Under the pieces are notes generated by a model. That model made no database searches. It was given only the letters and a program-made list of their open reading frames with translations, and was not told the origin of the DNA. A program made the position numbers and the translations under genes. Below are positions 32,245-45,000 of a stretch of DNA of 64,000 nt, one piece after another. Source of the stretch: Clarireedia homoeocarpa (taxonomy: Eukaryota > Ascomycota > Leotiomycetes > Helotiales > Rutstroemiaceae); contig LNKV01000002.1 in NCBI GenBank assembly GCA_001465935.1, positions 868,001 through 932,000 on the forward strand. Reading direction: 5' to 3'. Each line of letters begins with the position of its first letter. Position 1 is the stretch's first letter.

Positions 32245-33333
32245 ATGGATTTCATCACGGCCGAAAAAGGAACACAACCTACCTCATCCGAAGTGGAAAA
32301 GGCTTCTCCTCCTCCGCCGCCACTCTCCTCTCACCCACGTCTCCTCACTTACCACGAGCTCCCCACCTGGCACCAAGACAGCCCGCTAATCCACACCTCC
32401 TACCGGCCCATCTCTCATTCCTTCCTCGCTTCTCTCGGCTCCGCTCTCCGTCTGCACAACGAAACCCTCAACATCCACACCCACTCCATCCCCTTCCTCC
32501 TCTGCGTCTTCTTCTCCGGCTTCATCTTCTACATCCTGCAGCAGCGCTATCCGCACGCCTCCCGCGCCGACAAAGCAGTCTTCAGTCTCTGGTTCGCGCT
32601 CTCCGCGACGTGTTTGGGGTTGAGTGCCGCGTATCATACGCTGATGAATCATTCGCAGCGGGTGGCCAGTCTGTGGCTGAGGCTGGACTTCGTGGGGATT
32701 GTGGTTATGATTTTGGGGGATTTTGGGAGCGGCATTTATGTGGCGTTTTATTGTGAGGGGAAACTGAGGGTGGTTTATTGGTCTATGGTATGTCTCCTGT
32801 CTTTCTACTTTTTACTTGGGGGGAGAAACGGAGAACTGACGAAGGGGACTGTGAAAGATTTTAGCGCTGGTGTTGGTTTCAGTGGTTGTGCTCCTGCATC
32901 CGCATTTTCAGGGGCCGAGGTGGAGGATCTTTCGAGTAGGTTTGTTTGTAGGTACGGCGTGTTCGGGGTTTGCGCCGATTATTAACGCGATTGTGATTTT
33001 TGGGTGGAGTGATGTGGTGAGAGGAACAGGGGTGCCTTGGTATCTTGGGGAAGGGGGATTACTGGTTGTGGCGGCTACCGTCTATTCTGTAAGTTATCTA
33101 CTCCCTTCACTGAGCCATGAAGATTTTGGAGGTGAAGAGAGATGGAGAGGTGCTAACACACGGAATGCTAGATGCGTATACCAGAACGATATAGGCCGGG
33201 AAAGTTTGATTTGGTAGGACACTCTCATCAGATTTTCCATGTCCTGGTTGTGGTTGCGACGGGTATGCATTTAGTGGGGTTGTTGACTGCGTATAATTAT
33301 GAGTATCATCATCCGCGGTGCGGCTTTCGATAA
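32245..33333 (+). CDS. PAQR / hemolysin-III family seven-helix receptor (Izh-like)
   Basis: Exons 32245-32787, 32858-33088 and 33172-33333 give 311 aa. The family zinc-site motifs are all present: SAAYHTLMNHS (His of helix 2), LRLDFVGIVV (Asp) and GHSHQIFHVLVV (HxxxH in helix 7). The N-terminal HNETLNIHTHSIPFLL block is also diagnostic. Fungal members (Izh1-4) affect zinc, sterol and lipid homeostasis and relate to adiponectin receptors, which have ceramidase activity. Intron 1 (70 nt, GTATGT donor, CTGAC branch) must end at 32857 after a purine-rich GTGAAAG. The better-looking TTTTAG 7 nt downstream shifts the frame and destroys the conserved VVLLHPHFQGPRW segment. The first half is C-rich on the sense strand, the second half G-rich. 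Confidence 0.87.
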
Positions 33334-33823
33334 TGTATTCATTGGTTTGGATAATTCGGGATGTGCATTACTGTACATATAGCATTGGAAACGTGCGAGA
33401 TGGTCTAGATATCAATTCCTGCATTTAAATTTATGATAGGAGAAAGTCCTCTGCCAAGCTTGTGAATGCCTCGAAGAATCTTTGGCTCTTCGTATGTCTA
33501 GATGAAACGTGGAGATGCCCGTTTCGCATATGCATCGGATATTGGGGGCGTTCGAGATCATTCTAGTAGTCAAGCTTGAACACCGAGATTTGGAATCACA
33601 GCCCTCACAAGACGTATAGGAGAAAGAAGCGAAAATCCTATCAGTGGAATGAGACCAAAGGACGACACTTTAAAACATCAGCCACCGCAAGAAGTCTTTC
33701 CACAACACCTAGAGGCAAATACACATACTATCGCATATTGGCATGCCAAGCCCAGAACACCCCAAGTTTACCACTTACGATGAATCTCCACAACCCATAG
33801 GAACCTCACTATGATTGCCCTCC
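33334..33823. other. Convergent intergenic, no gene seen
   Basis: 490 nt between the PAQR stop (plus) and the AAAP permease stop (minus). It should hold the two 3' UTRs; nothing else is visible. Confidence 0.6.
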
Positions 33824-36034
33824 CTACGAACTGTCCACTGGACTTTTACAAGTGAAGGCTGTAATCTGCGGTTTCTTGAATGCTTCGATAAGTGCCTCAA
33901 TCGCCGAATATGCACCCAATGCAGCCGTAACCAGCGCCCCTCCAAAATACAGCACATTCCAAGTATTCAAAATAAACCTCTTCCTATAGCCTCGCAAAAT
34001 GCGTTTGAATCCACTATCCATCACTGTTGTCGTACCTGTAGCTGGATTGAACCCCTCACCTGGTAGCTGCGCACCCAGTTTGATACAGTAGCCTACGTAG
34101 AGCATTGGCGGGAACGTGTACGTGAACTGGAGAATGCAAAGCGCGGCAACTAGAGATGAGAGTCCGAAGAAATTGGGGATCGCAGCGGCTACGATATACG
34201 CGATGCTCCAGTAAAGAGGCACGATACATGCCCAGAGGAGCTTTCCTCCACGAGTCGTAAGAGGCGGTGCCTTGAAGAATTCCATAAAAATGTTGTTGTA
34301 GAGAACTTTGATACCGATATTTCCATACAAGCCCGCCGCAATAAGCGCAGAGATAAACGAAATAACATTCCCCACCGTCTGCCATGCGTAGGGGGAGATC
34401 CCTTGGAAGGAAGGATTAACTGCATATTGGCCTTGATAACCATACATGAAGCAGCCGTAGAAGATATAGATAAAGTAGATAAACAATTGCGCGCAAATCA
34501 TCCCTTTCCAGAAATCGCGCGGCTTGCGCATTTCGGACATAAATTCTGTGAATAGCATGGCGCCACCGTATGCGTAGACTGCCTGCATGAGACCGTTGAT
34601 GGCGCCGGTAAAGCCAGCAGTGGATGCAGGGAGACCGCCGCTGTTTTGCACAGGTGGGTACACGCCGTTATCGTCAGGGGTTACAGATGCACCGCCGAGT
34701 GCTGTGCCAGCGGCCGCGCCTGTAGCGTCATAATTGGGTGCGCTGTGAGCGGCGACACCCATGGTGCAGCAGATGATGAAGACGTTCATCCAGATGGCGG
34801 CGTTGGCTAACCAGCCATACTTCTGTAACGTTCGAACTTGGCCGAGAAAGAATCCCGTGAGTGCAAAGACTAGACAGCAGATGGCGTAGCATAATTTGAA
34901 TTTGGAGACTTGACTTAGTGATTGGCCGTTTCCGATAACTGAGACGACGTCAGTATAAAACTACAACGAGTGCGATCCAGCTTTGGATAGCGGGTGTTAA
35001 CTAAGGTGGGTAGCTCTGGAGTTCTGAGATATCTTTTGGGCACCCTAACGTTTTACAGATCATCTTATTCTGTATACAGTACCGGGTGCTGTCGAAGGGC
35101 CATTTAGAGGTTCAAACGGTTGTCGGCCCACTTCAACTCTGTCTCGTCTACCCAGGGGGGGTTTCCACGGGCAACAGCATAGTGCAAGAAACAAAAAATC
35201 CCCTTTTGTGTCATGAAAATTTAAGAGACCCGAAAGACCTACCAATGACTCCAACGTTGAATAAGAGTTGGATAGATTGAAGTATATTAACCATATGTCG
35301 CATTGGCCATCCATAAAGTCTGAATGCAATATCGCCATACGTTCGCATAGGATAACTGTGCGAATCAAGTCCGAGAAACATGTAGTACAGCATGAATCCA
35401 CCACTGTTTATATTAGTACCTGTATTCTTTCGGAAACCACGAACTATATTTCTTACTAGATAGCCAAACCTCCAAACACCGTATATAATGCAATACCTGG
35501 TCCCCAGCCGAGCGTTCCCAAGGCAAAGCTGTATATCCTTTAGCTAATGCCAAAGATCCAAACAGTGAGCGGAGAAAGAACTAACGGAACACCAAAAGGA
35601 CCAAGAATATCAGTTGTAATCAGATAAAAAATTGCAGCCCAAGTGGCTACCCTCATAGATCTTGATGCATTGTGCCATTCATCATCTGAAATATTCAGGC
35701 GATCCGCATCGGACATATCATGTATATGCCTCGTTGTTTTCTCCTCTCCAATCTCTTTCTCGGGGACAGGAGCAGAGTTGACAGGGGCCGCTCCTTTCAG
35801 GTTCTTCGGTGGGACAATTAAGGAGAAGAATGTGGTGTCTCCAATGTCCGTGTTTGCGGAGGCATCTTCCTCAGCGCGGGTGATATTGGCATAGTAATGG
35901 TATTCTTCAAACGTAACACTTGGATCGTGAAGTTTCCGATGCTGTGGACGGACAGTTGTATTGTTCGTTTCGTTTGGAAGTCTAGGATCTTCGCCGGTCC
36001 CAGAAAGTGATACGGCAGTCGCCATATTCTCCAT
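33824..36034 (-). CDS. AAAP-family amino-acid permease
   Basis: Four exons (36034-35586, 35528-35457, 35403-35243, 34938-33824, minus strand) give 598 aa. Splice joins read GVP-FALGTLGWG, LAI-Y-GGFMLYY and VGVI-VIGNGQSLSQ, all in frame. A hydrophilic N terminus of about 120 residues precedes eleven or so helices of the amino-acid transporter (PF01490-type) fold: WAAIFYLITTDILGPFGVPFALGTLGWGPG, then LQSIQLLFNVGV, GAINGLMQAVYAYGGAMLF, TEFMSEMRKPRDFWKG and AALCILQFTYTFPPML. It most resembles the fungal neutral/aromatic permease group that includes Neurospora MTR; the substrate is uncertain. Intron 3 is 304 nt, far longer than the other two (57 and 53 nt). Confidence 0.88.
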
Positions 36035-37357
36035 TGCTAACCTAGGTATTTCGGATATTGTTTCTCGAAGTTCTGTAAGAATAATTATGAATGTGGAATT
36101 CCCACACCAAAAGACTCAAGGGAGCTGGAGGATCTTATAATAACGCAGTGTGAAGGACAAACATTACACTGGGGGTGGTCGCACAGCAGAAAGTAGCTCT
36201 GATAGTATGCTGCTGGCGAATAGTAACATAACTCCGCCATGTTTGTGACGCCACCCGTGAAGAACCAAAATCAACTTCTCATGGCAATATGTATATCCTC
36301 CAATGAACTCGAATTTAGACAGGTGTGGTTCGATGGAGCAAACAGATGATTTGGCAAAAAAAATCGGCCCATCTCCAATGCTACTGTAGGATTCTTTTCG
36401 GCAAGAAAAGGCTTATTTTCCATGTGGCTTGAGGGAAATATTGTGAAGGGTCTCTGAGCTGGTTGCAACGCTGTCCGTATCGTACTCAGCGGACGGCTGC
36501 AAGAAACAAGACCTCCAGCAACCTGAAATACATATTTCGGTGAGCATACCGGTGAGCAAGAAGCAGTCCGTAGGACATAAAATGCCTCTTGTTACCTCAT
36601 GCAGAGAACGTTGGTTGAGCACGCAATACAGCTTGCCCAATTGTATTGACGGTAGAGTAACATCTCGTACTGTACTTGTCGTCCCACCAAACAACCAGAA
36701 CCGTAGCCGTCTGCAAATATTCAACATTATCCACCGTGTTGAGAAGCCGGGTAAGCAGCCACATACAACAACGCCCTCGATTATTCAACCAGGGGTCCAA
36801 CATCATGTCCGTTACTGTATCGACGATAAACCATATGTGCTGTGATGATTGGCCAATCACTACCCTGGATAGTCGCCCCGCCATAGTGATCGGCTCAAAT
36901 GGTGATACTCATCCTAGTAACATGTGAGCGTGGATGTGAATAAGCATGTGGGAAAACCAACTCCTTCCATTTACCCCAAGTTTTCTACCACTTTCCGGCT
37001 ATGCACAGTTCCAATTATCTTCAATCTATTTCTTATAAGGTACTCCCTCAGCAATTCTTTTCCTTCGGCCTCTTTGACACTGGTGGAATCGCATTACATC
37101 GGGATACATCATAGCCACAACCTTTTGGCATTGTTATTGAAGGCTTTAACTATCTGCCACAGTACATGTTAACTTAAATATTAATCGTAACACACACTTT
37201 GTAATAAATGCCATCTGACCACCATGTGCCTTAGCTAGAACAAGCTTCACTTGGCTATGCTTGGAAAAAGCCCCCTTCGTCATTCATCGAACCATTCGGT
37301 AGGATGCTGAGTACCCTCAATACATTTCTGCCAAAGTTAAAATTATTTTCCCACTCC
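36035..37357. other. Intergenic, no supported gene
   Basis: The 1.3 kb between the AAAP permease start and the stop of the next minus-strand gene. A 95-codon minus-strand frame (36597-36884) begins with ATG but shows no family motif and overlaps other weak frames, so I do not call it. The permease promoter lies at the left end. No repeat is evident. Confidence 0.5.
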
Positions 37358-38566
37358 TCATGCGTCCCCAGCAGCTTTCGCAGCGTGCGAGGGCTCAATA
37401 CCTGTTCTTTTCGCCTCTGCTTCAACGATGTATGGAATTTCATCCCTCAAACTTCTGCCCTTTGGCTCCCAGCCCAAGAACTTCCTAGCTCTTTTTGCAA
37501 TGCCCTTCGAGTTCAATCCCCATGATTCAGCTTCGAACCCAGCAAGATCTATCGCTTCCTTCACATCCATTGCTGCGACTTCTTTGGTCTTGATATATCC
37601 TTTCTCGTAAGCAGCCTCTGCCGCCTGTTTGGAGACGTCACCCCAAACGTGATGTCCGTTCTCAGCGAAGAAATATCCCTTCTCACCCCAAAGCTCGCTA
37701 TCATCCTCTCCACTGCCACCAACAGCCTTCTCGACTAGGAGAAGGAACAGATCGCTGAGGTCATGAACGTGTACGTTATCCCATTCGGTCAAGCCCTTGC
37801 CAAGCTGTGGTGCTTGCCCTTTCTTCAAGGTGATCTCGACAAGATTGTATACTTGTCTACTTCTTTGATTGCCGGGACCACGACCAGGACCATAAATTGT
37901 CGGCGGGCAGACAATAACTGTCTTTACACTCTCCGAGTGTGAGCCCAAAACAATCTTGTCGATATCTCGATGGAAGGCAGAATCCGGCAAAGAAGTCAAT
38001 TTCGAGACACCTTCCAAGTCGTCGTATGGAGGTTGTGAAGGAGCCTCTCCGTATGTCTTGGTCTCCGAGTCTTTCCAGCACAGAATACCTGTCCCCGACA
38101 AGTGTACCCAATACCCCGGTTTTTCCTTCGAGTGTCCCTTTGCAAGACCTTTGGCGATCGCCTTGGCTGCTGGCTCGTTGTCGGATGAATCTGCAGTGTC
38201 TAAATTTAAAGTGGAAGAAGTCAGTTACACTGTGATCTGCGGTAAAATGAAAATGAACCAGAGCTTACGCAGAACAACATCGGCTTTAGCTGCCTCTTCT
38301 TCGATAACTGCTGAATCTTCCAGTGTGCCGTAGGCAAAACGAACTTTTGGGAAGGCAGCAGCTACTGGAGCAGCTTTCTCTGAATTTCGAACGAACGCTG
38401 TGATTTCCCAGTCTGGGTGCGCATTGTAAATGGTGTACAGGGCATCACCACCCACGTAGCCTGTAACTCCTGTGCTGGGGGAGGATGTCAGTTCTTTCGT
38501 TGCTTTTCTAACCTGCAGCTTGGGTTGGCAGTGTAGCATAACTCACATGAAGATCTTTGGCGCCAT
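37358..38566 (-). CDS. NAD(P)-binding epimerase/reductase of the extended/atypical SDR family
   Basis: Exons 38566-38547 (20 nt), 38474-38269 and 38199-37358 (minus) give 355 aa. The very short first exon encodes MAPKIF and splicing builds the Rossmann motif MAPKIFITGVTGYVGGDAL (TGxxGxxG). Further SDR features: WEITAFVRNSEKA (second beta strand), AKADVVLHTADSSD (fourth strand), YWVHLSGTGILC and VIVCPPTIYGPGRG (the PPTIYGPG signature after the active-site strand). A classical YxxxK pair is not obvious, which is common in atypical SDRs acting as NmrA-like or nucleoside-diphosphate-sugar epimerase-like proteins. Substrate unknown. Confidence 0.86.
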
Positions 38567-40320
38567 TATTATGAGTAGGTTTTTGAATTGGATTGAATTG
38601 AAGTGAAGTGAAGTATAGAGGGCAATTTTTGTCTAGTAAACAATTGAGAGCGTCTGCCTATATATATTGTAGCGAATTATGGACTTGTATTCCCTTGGGC
38701 AGCAAACAAGCACTTCTTACTCGTAGAGCACTCGAAAGGTCGAAGTCACAACGTGGTGGGGGCAACATTGAATGACGTTGATGCCGTAGAACTACAGTAG
38801 CGCAGCGCCGCACCCCACCATAGCACCACCATAGCACCACCACCGAACCGGTCCCGAGCATCACCAAAGCAGCAGACAGCGTCCTGTTTGGTCGGGGTGG
38901 AAGATTCTTTATCCCAAACATCATACACAGCTCTGCAAGAAAATGGACGGTATGCCCTCTCTTTTGCTACATCTGTCGTATGATATGATTACATTACAGA
39001 TCGTTACTCACGTTTACATAAGGAATTCAGTCACTTATTTCGACCCATCTATTGGCATGAAAGCTCCTGCGCAAGATTGACCTGATTCAGAGCAACCAAA
39101 ACTATACACGCTGTTATCGAACGTCCTATAGAGTCCCTGCAAACCTGGTCAACATACACTTGAGTCTCGTATCTGGCTGGCAGTACAACCTATGTGCCTG
39201 TTGCAGGAGTCGCAACTGTCTTCTTGACCGCCATCTGAACACCTATCGGCGCAATCTTCCTTGGAAGTGGTTTCAATATGTCGGCCAGTGATGCTAGAAC
39301 GAAGGGGGTCGCATTCCCACAAGATGTTGTTTCTCTGCTCGTCTGTGTACCCTCGCCGTCGAAACCGCCGGGAAGAAAACATCGTGAGAGAAAAGACAGC
39401 GAAGACTGTGATGCCACTCAGAGAGGATCGGATGATCGTCCATCATCCCCAGTCGCGGGCATGTGCGTCACTTCCTTATCTTCGAACATGCTGATTGATG
39501 TTCAGGTATCACGTTCGTTTTTGCAAACAATGAGAGATACGTCTCCAAGAGTGACAGCTGTGTCATCCACCGGCCCGAGAAAGGTTACCTGGCTACAAAC
39601 ACTGAACAAATTGGTCCTGCCGTAAAGGATCGCTGGCGGACAGTAGGCCCCTTGATTGAGATGCAGCAGATTGCTTTTCAATCTTGAGTCCAAGATGCTT
39701 CGAGCTTCTCTTCGCAAATCAAATTATCCACATGATTCACACGTGCTTTGATAGATTCACCCCTGTCTCCTTAACCAAGAGTTCACCAAGCCAACGACAA
39801 CTTTATTCCACCTCTCCAACCAAAATTCGGAAAGCTTCAATGCCTACATTACCCGCATACTTCGGATAATATCAGGGGTACACTCTATTCAATATATCTG
39901 CAACATCACACCCGATCTTCCCGTATCCAGCCAGGCCAAGGGAAATCAGCCTCAATCCGATCTAACGCTCACTCCCGGCACCGGCACTGGTAAATGTCAA
40001 CAACAGAAATGACAAAAACTTTTAATATAATTTAATCTATCAGGCCCCGTCAACGAATGACCAACGCCCATCAACAGCCAACTGGAACGACTAAATCCCA
40101 TTCACCAATCCACATGCCAAGCTGCGAGTGACTCCAAACTATACCTTATTTACCCCGCGCCTAGTCATTGCGGGTTGAATCAATAGGAACAATCAGCCAG
40201 AGTGTCGCCGAAAAGGATAAAAAGATGTGGCCTGCGAACTTCCTCCCCCAGATCCCCTTTCTCCCTTCAACATCCTCATTTCTTTCCTGCTCTGCCGGTG
40301 AAACATACAACTATCTCAAA
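38567..40320. other. Divergent spacer; only doubtful coding fragments
   Basis: The 1.75 kb between the SDR start (minus) and the lactonase start (plus). Minus-strand frames at 39502-39717 and 39149-39382 contain Cys-rich text (CADRCSDGG, CDSCNRHIGC) and, upstream of the latter, a hydrophobic stretch. They cannot be joined into a convincing gene, and an overlapping plus-strand frame (39278-39625) is equally open. CACCACCATAG-like short repeats occur near 38812-38842. Both flanking promoters must be here. Confidence 0.45.
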
Positions 40321-41645
40321 ATGTATTTCCCTGTATCCACGAAAGATGTCTTGAGAGCGACTCTCACCACAAATCTTTTCGTATCATCATATATCGGCAC
40401 CATCACCACGCTGCAGCTGTCACAATACACAAATGGGTCATATTCTCTCAAAACCCTATCCGTCAACAACGGAACGTTGGATAATCCAGGATGGTTGATG
40501 AAGGATCCATACAATGGAATTCTTTACTGCGCAAATGAATTCTTGCCCGATACTATAAGTAACGGGAGTATCAGTGCTTTCAAGGTTGGCGATGGAGGTG
40601 TCTTGACTGCATTGGAGAAACAGGAGACGGTCAATGGACCGGTCAATACAGTATTGTTTAATGGGGGAAAGAACATGGCTGCGGCACATTAGTAAGACTT
40701 ACATTTCCCAACCATCTCAGAAATACTTGTACACAAAATTAACTCGCCACGTAGTGCAAGCAGCGCCCTAACGACCTACACTGTCTACCCTAACGGCAGC
40801 ATAACCCCCCTCCAAACTCTCCACTTCACTCTTGCCAAACCCGGGCCCTACCCCGGCGGTCGCCAACTCGTCCCTCACCCACACGAAGCAATTCTCGACC
40901 CTACCTCGCAATTCCTCGTCGTGCCCGATCTCGGCGCGGATCTCGTGCGTATCTTCCCAATCAACAGCAATACCTCCCTCCTCAGTGAAAGCACACCCCT
41001 CGTCACTCCTCCCGGATCTGGTCCCCGCCACGGCGTTTTCCACGTGACGTCTAGCAACACGACGTACTTCTACCTGGTCGAAGAGCTTGGGAACACGGTG
41101 ACCAGCTACCGGGTTACGTATTCGGAGTATCCAAAAGGCATAAACTTCACGCAGCTGGAGAGAACGAGTATTTATGGAAATTATTCGGTTCCTGCGGGGG
41201 CTGCGCCGGCGGCGGCTGAAGTCGTGGCTACGGTATGTATTAATTTTCTCCTTTTCCTTCCCTCTTTTCTATTCCTCGATCTCACCGTACTAACGATGCC
41301 CTATTCTAGCCCGACCACAAATTCATACTGACCTCCTCGCGCAATCTCACCACCCTTACCACCCCACCATCTGACACCCTGCAAACCTGGACCATTACAC
41401 CCAACGGCACTCTTTCATTCACTCAACTGTTCCCCTCAGGCGGCGACTTCCCGCGTCAATTTTCCCTCAATAAAGCCGGTACTCTTGCCGCGGTCGGCTT
41501 GCAGCGAAGTGGAAGAGTGGTTATCATCAGTCGGGATGTCAAGACGGGTCTGTTTGAGAAGCAGGTTGCGGAGATTGATATCGGTAAGTATATTGGGGAA
41601 TATAGTAACAATGGACAGGTTACCAGTGTGATTTTTGATGAGTGA
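40321..41645 (+). CDS. Lactonase-fold seven-bladed beta-propeller protein
   Basis: Exons 40321-40691, 40755-41232 and 41310-41645 give 394 aa; joins read AAH-Y-ASSALTTYTVY and VVAT-PDHKFILTSSRN. The fold is that of the 6-phosphogluconolactonase / carboxy-cis,cis-muconate cyclase family (PF10282-type): NLFVSSYIGTITTLQL in the first blade, DNPGWLMKDPYNGILYCANE, then PHPHEAILDPTSQFLVVPDLGADLVRIF, SGPRHGVFH and FPRQFSLNKAGTLAAVGLQ. These short blade motifs are diagnostic. Actual activity (lactonase, cyclase or none) is not established for most fungal members. The frame is open upstream, but ATG 40321 in CAAAATG context fits the family N terminus. A GTAAGT near 41584 is left unspliced, because reading through gives the expected VTSVIFDE end. 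Confidence 0.85.
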
Positions 41646-42038
41646 GTAAATATTGGGAGTTGGAGGGATCTTACAATATGAAGGATTCAAGATTGGTTGG
41701 ACTGTGATATAGGAGGCTTTGAACATGTGATATAAACGAACGGAGGATGAAAAAAATTACATGTAAATAGTATACTTAGATGGAAATAGATATCTAGAAA
41801 GTTACAAATTAGCATTGCATAACAAAAGCAAGATATTACTGCGAGAGTGCACAGGAACGTATCATATCAACGCATTTTATCTGTGGAGTTGTCGATTTTC
41901 TCGTATATACATTTTGTAAGTGTCATCCCAATCCTAATCTAATGCGCAGAATGGGATTATCTAAAAAGCTTCCCCATGATATGACCTTATAAACGCCTTG
42001 CAGAAACAACCATGCATCGAGTTTTGTCAATGTACAAA
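41646..42038. other. Convergent intergenic, no gene seen
   Basis: 393 nt of A/T-rich sequence between the lactonase stop (plus) and the sulfite reductase stop (minus). It should contain both 3' UTRs. Confidence 0.6.
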
Positions 42039-45000
42039 TTATTCTTCATCAGATTCTTCTTCAGCCACCTGTCAATAGTGTTAGTCATTGCACATCTAAC
42101 TCATGTATCTCAAAAATACTCACATCATCATGGAAAGTCTTGCCCTCAGTGGTCTCCTTGATCATACCAATACGAATGCAAAAGTCACCGAAACGCTCAC
42201 CTTCTTCCCTCTCGAGAGAGTAACGCTTGAGCAGTGGCTTCATGATTTCCAGAATCTCTTCTTCCTTGATACTGCTTCTGTAAAGCTTGTTGAGGCGTTG
42301 GCCATGGTATCCACCTCCAAGATACATGTTATAAGCGCCGTAAGCCTTGCCAACGAAGGCAACTTCAGCCAACCAAGGTCTAGCACATCCGTTTGGACAT
42401 CCAGTCATTCTCATGACGATAGAATCTTGTCTCATACCATTCTCCTCGATAACACCCTCTAGTTTCGTGATAAGTTGTGGGAGATAACGTTCGGATTCTG
42501 CCATAGCAAGACCACAAGTTGGGAAGGCAACGCATGCTGAAGATGAAAGACGCAAGCCAGAGAACGCAATGTTATCAAGCTTGTATTTAGCTAACATCTC
42601 TTTCATTGCCGGAAGATCCTCATCAGCAACATTGCTGAGTATCAAATGTTGGTTGCCCGTCAGTCTAAACTCGCCCTTGTGAACCTTAGCGATCTCTCGA
42701 AGACCAGTCTTCATAGGGAACTCGGCGGTATCTTCAATACGTCCGTTCTCAATGAAGAGAGTGAAGTGGTTCAATCCGGTCTCGTCCTTAACCCAGCCAA
42801 AAGTATCAATGTTGCTTTGGAATTTAAAAGGCTTCGCCTTCTCAAAGGTCTGGCCCCATAGCTCCTCAACTTTGCTACGGAAAACATCGACACCCATATC
42901 ATCGACAGTATACTTTAGACGAGCATGCTTTCGGTTCTTACGATCACCGTTATCACGTTGAACAAGCATAACTTTTTCGCAAGCAATGTGAGCCTCTTCC
43001 TTAGGAACATATCCAAGCATACTTCCCGTACGAGGATACGTCTTCTTGTTGTTGTGAGTGACGCCCATACCACCACCAACAAGCATGTTAAAACCTTCCA
43101 ATTCGCCGTCCTTGCCCTTGATAGCAATGAGACCGATATCGTGTGCATAAACATCAGTATCGTTGTGTGGAGGAATGGCGATTGTGATCTTGAACTTTCT
43201 CGGCAAGTAGGTGGGACCGTAGAGAGGCTCGAAGTCCTGAACTGCTTCACCAGCGACTTGTGTCTTCTTGTCATTCTCATCCTTGAGCCAAATCTCGTGA
43301 TAAGCTGTGGTAGATGGGAGAAGATGATCGGAGATCTTCTTTGAGATTGCATGAACCTGCTTGTGGTACTTCGAAGCTGTTGGTAAACTGCTGCACATAA
43401 CGTTACGGTTGACATCACCACAGGCAGCAATTGTGGTCATCAATGCTTGATTGATACCACGCATAGCAGACTTGAGCTTTGTCTTGACGACGCCGTGGAA
43501 TTGGAAGGTTTGGCGAGTAGTCAATTTCATTGTCTCGTTTCCGAATTGGTTACTAACATCGTCCATTTGAATCCACTGTTTGGGAGTGGCGACACCACCA
43601 GCCAGTCTGCAACGAATCATGAATGAGTAAGCAGGTTCTAGGCCTTGTGCCTTGCGCTCGTCCCGAAGATCACGGTCGTCTTGCATGTAAGTGCCGTGGA
43701 ATTTGGTCAATTGTTGATCGGCAGCAGAGATAGCACCAGTCGATGTGTCTCGGAGCCCTTCCTCGATAGTACCTCGGAGATAGTTCGATGCTAACTTGAT
43801 GTCCTCGTTCGTAATAGGTGCTGGTTCTTCCGGAAGGCCCTCAACTTTGTCAACTCCAAGGGCTTGCCAGATGAGCGGCTCCCAGTTTTGATATCCGGTT
43901 TGGTAGCCATCTGGGTCTTGGTCATCACCCAAACCACAATCGGCCAGGCGCTTTCCGCCAAGGTTGCCCATAACACGATCGAGATCTTTTCCCGGCTTGT
44001 TATAGTAGTGCTTGTCTTCCTTTCGTGGCCAGTAGTGGCTGTCACCAAGGGCAAATATGGAGAAGTTGACGGAGGCAAGGTCAAGATCCGTGTTATCCTT
44101 AATGGCTTCCCAAAATGCACGTCCATTCTGAGGGAACTCTCCCTGACCAGCGGTACTTGTCAAAATAACAATGTTTTCCTCGCTTGGAAGATCTTCGATT
44201 GGATAGTCCTCCATAGCCATTACAATTGTCTTCAGACCACGAGCTTTACCTCTATTTCCTAAGCGCTTTGCCAATGACTCGGCATTGCCGTTGTCAGAAG
44301 CAAAGAGAATGGTCAAGGGTGCACCGAACATGCCTTCCAGCAATTCGTTGTACGCATCCTTGGCCTTTCTCTTCTGCAAAGCACGAACCTCAGTGCCATA
44401 ATCCTCAGAAAGAGCGGAGGAGAATTCGGGGTGCTTCTTCATCAATTGAGTAAGATGATTGTCGCGAGCAAGGAAGTCCTTGAGCTCCTGCTTGATGCGT
44501 TCCGAGTCGAGAGAGAAGTTTGGTTCACCCTTTTCTTCGTTGTTGGGGTTCCATCTATACAATGGCCAGTATCCAAGATCAACGGCTTTCTTGGTCTCTT
44601 GAAGAACAGTTAAAGGAGAATCGTCCTCCCTGTGATATGGAAGATATGCGACTACAACAGATGGACCATTAAATTGATCAGCCTCAATCATCGCTTGCAA
44701 AACTTGAGTGTATGAGCTGTAAACTGCGACGGACGCGACATATGCATTGCCAAAATTCATAGCGTAGAGGCCAATGTCCTTCTTTCTTCGTTCAGCATCA
44801 GCAGCCGCACGTTCGGAATAAGGTGTCGAGTCAATGATGAGCATGTTGACATTCTCGCCCGAGGCAATGACATGATGGACACCAGAGTTTCCAAGGTCGT
44901 ACGCCCAAGCATCAGAACCAATAAGCCATGGTGACTCCTTGCGGAATAGGCCTTTTTTGGAAAGAAGGTTTCGCGATAGTGGAGATCCATCTATTTCGAG

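Noticed and set aside
36597..36884. 95-codon minus-strand frame as a gene
   Set aside because: No motif, no splice partner and several overlapping frames of similar quality; probably chance.
41584..41645. GTAAGT near the end of the lactonase-fold gene as an intron donor
   Set aside because: Reading through gives the expected VTSVIFDE terminus, and no good acceptor restores frame.
33824..41645. Secondary-metabolite or catabolic gene cluster (permease, SDR, lactonase-fold protein)
   Set aside because: The three genes point in mixed directions with 1.3-1.8 kb gaps and share no pathway that I can name; no synthase, P450 or regulator is present.
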